This document shows positions 59,268-64,000 of a stretch of DNA of 64,000 nucleotides, one piece after another; the first letter of the stretch is position 1, and each line of letters begins with the position of its first letter. This DNA is from Quercus robur (taxonomy: Eukaryota; Streptophyta; Magnoliopsida; Fagales; Fagaceae). Under the pieces are notes generated by a model, which ran no database searches, was not told the origin of the DNA, and was given only the letters and a program-made list of their open reading frames with translations. The position numbers and the translations under genes were made by a program. The DNA lies in the NCBI RefSeq assembly GCF_932294415.1, contig NC_065544.1:19443351-19507350 (forward strand), given 5' to 3'.

Positions 59268-62200
59268 CTACCAGCACATAGAATTAACTCTCCGAAGAGC
59301 ACGGCGTGGTTTTCGCTTCTCCACAACTGGAATGAGATTCTGCATGAGCTGCATGTGCATTGGAAAACAACAAAAGGGAGTTAGATGAAATAACACATCA
59401 AGAAACATTCTTGTTTCAAGGGATGAAATCTATAGATTCAACTTTACAATTGCATTGCATTTTTATATTTTGGGCTAGTGATTTCAGTACATTATATTTT
59501 TAAGTAATTCGCTAAACCACCTTTTCAGTTTATTATAACTATTGAACATTACTGCTAATAGTGACACAGTACTGCTAATAGTACAAGAAAACAAGAACCT
59601 AGATCAACAAACATTAAAAGCAGCTTTATGGTATCAACAAAACCAGAAGGTAATATCACAACATGCAAATTCTTCGCAACACTATTATAATAATCACAGC
59701 CCTCCTCAAATGCATAGACTACCAATAAAGCCTAGTTTCCTATCTTTGTGAGATGTGATAGCGTCACAAATAATATGGAACCCTTTTTCCTATTATACTC
59801 TCTCCAAATATAAAATGTAGCAGGAAAAATTTAACTAAAGCAGCACACTTGAATCTAGATCCCAAGTATATATACGTGTGTGTGCATGTGTGAGAGTAAG
59901 TCTGCTAGAAACAAATAACATAAATTAGATTAAATCATCACTGGGCCAATTACGCTCAACAAGGAAAGAACAGACACCGAAAAAGCACCGAATATTTCAC
60001 ACCCAATGCCTTTTGTATTGTGGTGTTGCCCAAGTGAAGTGAATATTTGTGAGTGGGTGTGAAATATTTGTTGCATTTTTTAGGCATTTGTGGCAATACT
60101 CCAATTTTAAAGTTCTTGAATCTAGGAAAAACTATCCAACATCTTAAAAGGAAGGCAATTCACCCAAAGAAGCTGGATATATTAGAAGAAAAATTACAAT
60201 AGTTTTATTTTGTATATCCTTGATAAAAATAAAAAGGCTTATTTACCATATTCTACATGAAGCATGTTTGGCTACTGTAAACTAAAAAAGTTTTGAGTCA
60301 CTGACAAAACAGTTGACAAGTACGTTCACCAAGGCACATGTAAATTGCAGAGAAGGCAATTTTATAATTTAATGTTGATTTTCTTTTTGTAGCACATAGT
60401 AATTGTTTCAGTAACTCAACCAAATAATAATCGTTTCAGGATTCGTGGTGTTTTGTGTAGGACAGTACCATAAATTGTGGCCAACACATCTTAATTCTGG
60501 TCAAACATGCTTAAATGAGAAGGCAGAGAGCACAAAACAACCACATGCAAGTATTAAAAAATACTCCCCTACAATATGGCTTGTACTTCTCAAAAATCAT
60601 ATAAATTATTACACTTGTCAATATTAAATTAGATAGCTAAGTTAATTTAATGCACTGAGCCACCATTTTAAAGCCTCCAGTGGACCAAGAAAAAAAAAAT
60701 TCTTGGATTTGGTTATATGAACCTCAATCGTGTGCAAGTGACAAACCAAATATAAATAAACAAGAGAGTCCTAACACTAATATATTGTTTGACTTCAATT
60801 CTTAAATATGGTACCAATTTCTTATCCTGTTCAAGGGGAAAGGGTGGGTGAAAAAAGTAAAATGACAACTCTTCAAATGACCAGAAACATGATTGCACAA
60901 ATGATAATATAATAAATCGAAATTAAACAGCAAAATATGAGCACCATCTTACACAAAAACAGATTCGAGATGATATCTTTAAAAATAATTGTTTAACGTA
61001 TTTAAATCAAACATATATATAACAATTTCATGTCAGACCATCACTCTTATCATTGTCAACTTCCAAGACTTCCCTCCCATAATTGAGAAAGTTCTATATC
61101 CCCATTATGAAATTTATAGTAGGCACATAGAAACATTGAACAGTTTTGTGAGTAAAAAGGCATTTGCTTTATATTTATGAATCAAGATTACTGCTAACAA
61201 AATATTTCACAAAAATCAAGATTACTCTTAGCAAAATATTTCATCTATAAGAACAAATGAAGTATTTTAGCTATTGTGGTCCCAAAATATCTTAAGCTCT
61301 CCAATATTATTTATAGAGACGAGATCTTTAACCAAAATTTTTTTGTCAAGTAACATCTTTAACAATATGGTAAAAGATAGCTAGAAATATTAGTAAGCGA
61401 ATGGTTAACTCAAAAGTAATACTATTTACCTACCAACTTTCTTCATTTCTGAAACCAATTAAATGCATGTGTTTTGCAATTAATTAACATCATACAAATG
61501 CATGGCCCCAAATACAAAGTTTAGACATTATCTGTTGTCCATTCAACATCACAATAGCAGGATCATGATACAAGCATCAATTTGTATTTCAATCCGTTTA
61601 ACTGAGAAAGTTCCATAAATATATTAGAAAAAAAAAAAATTAATGACACAAAATGTGAGTTCCATTGTATTATCTAAAACCATTGATAATATATTGCTTT
61701 CTATTGAATTCAAGGGTTCTTGGAAAGGAAATAGACACAACTCAGTCTTTACTTTAGCCATTGACTCAACAATATCTAATTTAATACATATGTCAGATTT
61801 GCCATTCTGAAATAATTCAGTTCCATCCACCTGTAAATCATGTCAAGAATGCAAGTTGAGTTGGTATTTCTCCTCACTACATCAGACGATCTAAGCCACA
61901 TATTCATGACCAGAAGGCAGCAAGGTTCTATGTGGTTGCTTACATAATTTTTTTTAATAAGTAGGATATTTTTTGGGGTAAATTACGCCAACTTCCCTCA
62001 AGGTTTGAGGAAATGTCATAAACCTCCTCTTCTTTTTAAAAATAAAACTACACCCCTTGAGGTTTTGATTATATAGCAAACAATCCCTTTTGAACATTTC
62101 TGTCCATTAAAAAATAAGTCAAAATACATAATTTTTAAACTAAATACTCATTCAGAATACCCTCAAAATAATCCTTACTAATCAATCGGTTCTATGATAA

Positions 62201-63469
62201 GAATTTTTTTTTATATAAATAAAATATAAATATTTACCATGAGGAGGTAAGTGTCATTTTAAAAAATAGGAGGGGATTTCCGACATGACATTTCCCCAAA
62301 CCTTAAGGGAGGTTAGTGTAATTTACCATACATATTTTTTTGATAAACACATGTAAGATATTTTTAAGAAGAAAGGAAAGCTCAAAATGTCAAGCTTCCT
62401 TAAAGAATTATAAATGGACATTCATATGGTCCAAAAAATCAACTATAGAGCTAAATGATACCCCCTCAATTGTAGTACAATATTCAAACAAAGATCTCAG
62501 AAAACTATTCTTAACATCCTGCTTTGATTTCTCTTCACCTTCAAAGCTGTTTCTCTCTCTCTCTAGATGGTCCACATAAATATAGACTTCATTACTGAAA
62601 CATGGTCAAAAGCATGTGAGGGAGTTTCGTCGTTGACTGATTTCAAATCTAATTCATACAAGTGTTTTGGTTTCTGAAATGATGACTAGTTCATCTTTCA
62701 ATGTCAGTATGCCACCAACTGTATTATGGCATGGTATTGTCTCATACCATACATAAGCGATGTAGAGCCCGTGATTTCTGATTTCTGATGTAGAGCTAGT
62801 GTCCATTTGCCACGATGTTTTTCATTTAACTTATTTTGTTTATGTACAGCTTTTTCTGATTGTGATGCTGGACTGTCCATTTGGCATCAGCTTTTAGCTT
62901 TGTTTGGTTAGAATCAAAAGAAATTATTCGATTGATATTTAAATATAAAAGGTCCAACTTAAATTTATAGCCTTAGACCTCAAACTACATTGAGCCAGCT
63001 CTAAAATCTGACATAGGACAGACATGGTATTCATTTTGAGAGTAAAATCTTGGTGGACCATCCAGACTCAGTTCTTACCAAAACGTTTAAAGACTACTAA
63101 ATCTAATAAATGACAACAAACAAAGGAACTGCCATCAGAACTACTAGAGAACTCTAGAGTCCTAACAAGACAAACTTCGAAACCATATAGGAATTGAGTG
63201 ATGCAGATGTGGACATCACACAAACAAAAACCCAGAATATGCAAAATCAAAATATGCATAAAAATAATAAAAGAAAATAACAGACTTGGGAAGATATATG
63301 ATAAACTCTCTCTCACGAAAGCATGTCAAGACAAAAATGATTTTAGGCGATTTTTTTGTCAGTCTTTGTTTCATATATATCGATATCATTTTAAAATGCA
63401 TAGCTTGGAAAAGCAGACATGAAACTAGAAAATGCATACCAGCTCAAATCTCTCCTTCTGATGGTCAGC
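59268..63469 (-). CDS. Possible 3' end of an unrecognised gene (two exons, partial)
   Basis: On the minus strand a 30-nt exon (63469-63440) sits between acceptor AATGCAG|GCTGACC and donor GAGCTG|GTATGC and reads ADHQKERFEL. A terminal exon (59348-59268) follows acceptor GCACATGCAG|CTCATG and reads LMQNLIPVVEKRKPRRALRR, then VNSMCW and a stop. The joined frame stays open, is highly charged and ends in a basic tail. The intron would be about 4.1 kb and contains a MITE. The gene would continue beyond 64000. I do not recognise the family, and the call rests only on splice sites and composition. Confidence 0.3.
61977..62327. mobile_element. MITE related to the Pack-type Mutator-like element
   Basis: 351 bp. 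Left GGTAAATTACGCCAACTTCC, right (reverse complement) GGTAAATTACACTAACCTCC; both continue into AAGGTTTG.GGAAATGTCAT. The termini resemble the 28457-29556 element (GGTAAATT.C..AAACTACC, AGGTTTGGGGAAAT). Internal sequence is AT-rich and non-coding. No clean target duplication seen. Confidence 0.75.
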
Positions 63470-63721
63470 CTGCATTCAGGATTTTAATTTGTCATAAACT
63501 TCTGAACAAATGACAATCTAGTTAAAAGACACAAATCTTAACGGGAAAATCTTAAATGAAACCAGGTGTAGGTAGGGAATGAGTGATTATCAATAGTACA
63601 AATACAAACATATAAGATACCCAATTCTTAAGCAAATAAGGATTAAAATATAACAAAGTTTCTAGCATTAACTATGACATCAGAACATGAAAAGGAAAAG
63701 CAAAGGGGAAAGGAACACAAA

Positions 63722-63771
<50 letters not shown>
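63722..63771. repeat. (GA)n microsatellite
   Basis: About 23 GA units. Confidence 0.95.
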
Positions 63772-63773
<2 letters not shown>

Positions 63774-64000
63774 AACCAGCATTAATAGACTAGTGCCTGT
63801 TCTCCCCTGAAAATGGAAAACTTGGTTCAACTGGTGGAGGGGGATGGTAAGGGAAGTCTATCCTATTGCTATTTTTTTGTTAAATCTCTTTTTTTATGAG
63901 AGGGGAGGGGAGAAAGAAGATAGAAATGAAGAAATTTATTAGTGATTCCTGTTGTCATATAGGAAAACAACAAAGCCTTAGTCCCAATTTTTTTGGGGTT
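63772..64000. other. Window end, no feature recognised
   Basis: Non-coding by inspection, with a T-run near 63888. It may be intron of the partial gene. Confidence 0.3.

Noticed and set aside
61624-61830. Minus-strand frame of 68 codons preceded by an acceptor-like site
   Set aside because: Ends in a T-run translation, no donor, no homology; considered as an exon of the partial gene but it does not fit the phases.
1-64000. CRISPR arrays, bacterial operons, rRNA or functional tRNA genes
   Set aside because: None seen; the tRNA-like A and B boxes at about 48.5 and 49.6 kb belong to SINEs with poly(A) tails and do not form tRNAs.

Overview
The window is nuclear DNA from a eudicot plant, probably a woody species. 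It is AT-rich, its genes have introns with GT-AG borders, and it carries plant-specific gene families (ROH1/BYPASS-like, tubby-like F-box) and typical plant mobile DNA (Ty3/Gypsy-type LTR element, L1-type LINEs, tRNA-derived SINEs, MITEs, a gene-carrying Mutator-like element). The style of the LINE RNase H relics recalls Fagaceae, but that is only an impression. No bacterial, organellar or viral gene was seen.

Layout: 1-8.2 kb is repeat-rich and dominated by a complete non-autonomous LTR retrotransposon (738-4957, 5-bp target duplication GTAAC) with two internal tandem arrays. A LINE 3' end lies at 8.2-9.05 kb. The first gene, a ROH1-like protein (minus, single coding exon 9786-10973, 395 aa), follows, then an intergenic stretch with nested MITEs. 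The second gene is a tubby-like F-box protein (minus, four coding exons 14972-19381, 425 aa, plus two 5'-UTR exons up to about 20.8 kb). From 21.4 to 37.0 kb there is no host gene that I can support. That stretch holds LINE relics, a 1.2-kb tandem duplication, several inverted-repeat elements and a 1,100-bp Mutator-like element carrying a PPR/THA8-like gene fragment, whose uninterrupted insertion site survives in a neighbouring duplicate.

The third gene (minus, 37430-53685) is a FAM135/ZW18-type putative serine esterase (DUF676). I rebuilt 15 coding exons with consistent phases (843 aa), with one apparent GC-AG intron. Its introns contain three LINE fragments, two SINEs, a Stowaway MITE, a duplicated dispersed repeat and a duplicated splice-acceptor segment. 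From 53.8 to 59.2 kb the DNA is intergenic, with MITE-like elements and a GC-rich inverted-repeat element full of GCATGC motifs. The last 4.7 kb may hold the 3' end of a fourth minus-strand gene that continues past the window edge (weak support).

All three well-supported genes are on the minus strand but are unrelated in function: ROH1 to exocyst/secretion, TLP to membrane phosphoinositide and SCF signalling, FAM135 to a predicted lipase-like hydrolase. Nothing suggests a cluster or a joint pathway. The most distinctive material is the mobile DNA, read here by eye, without database searches.
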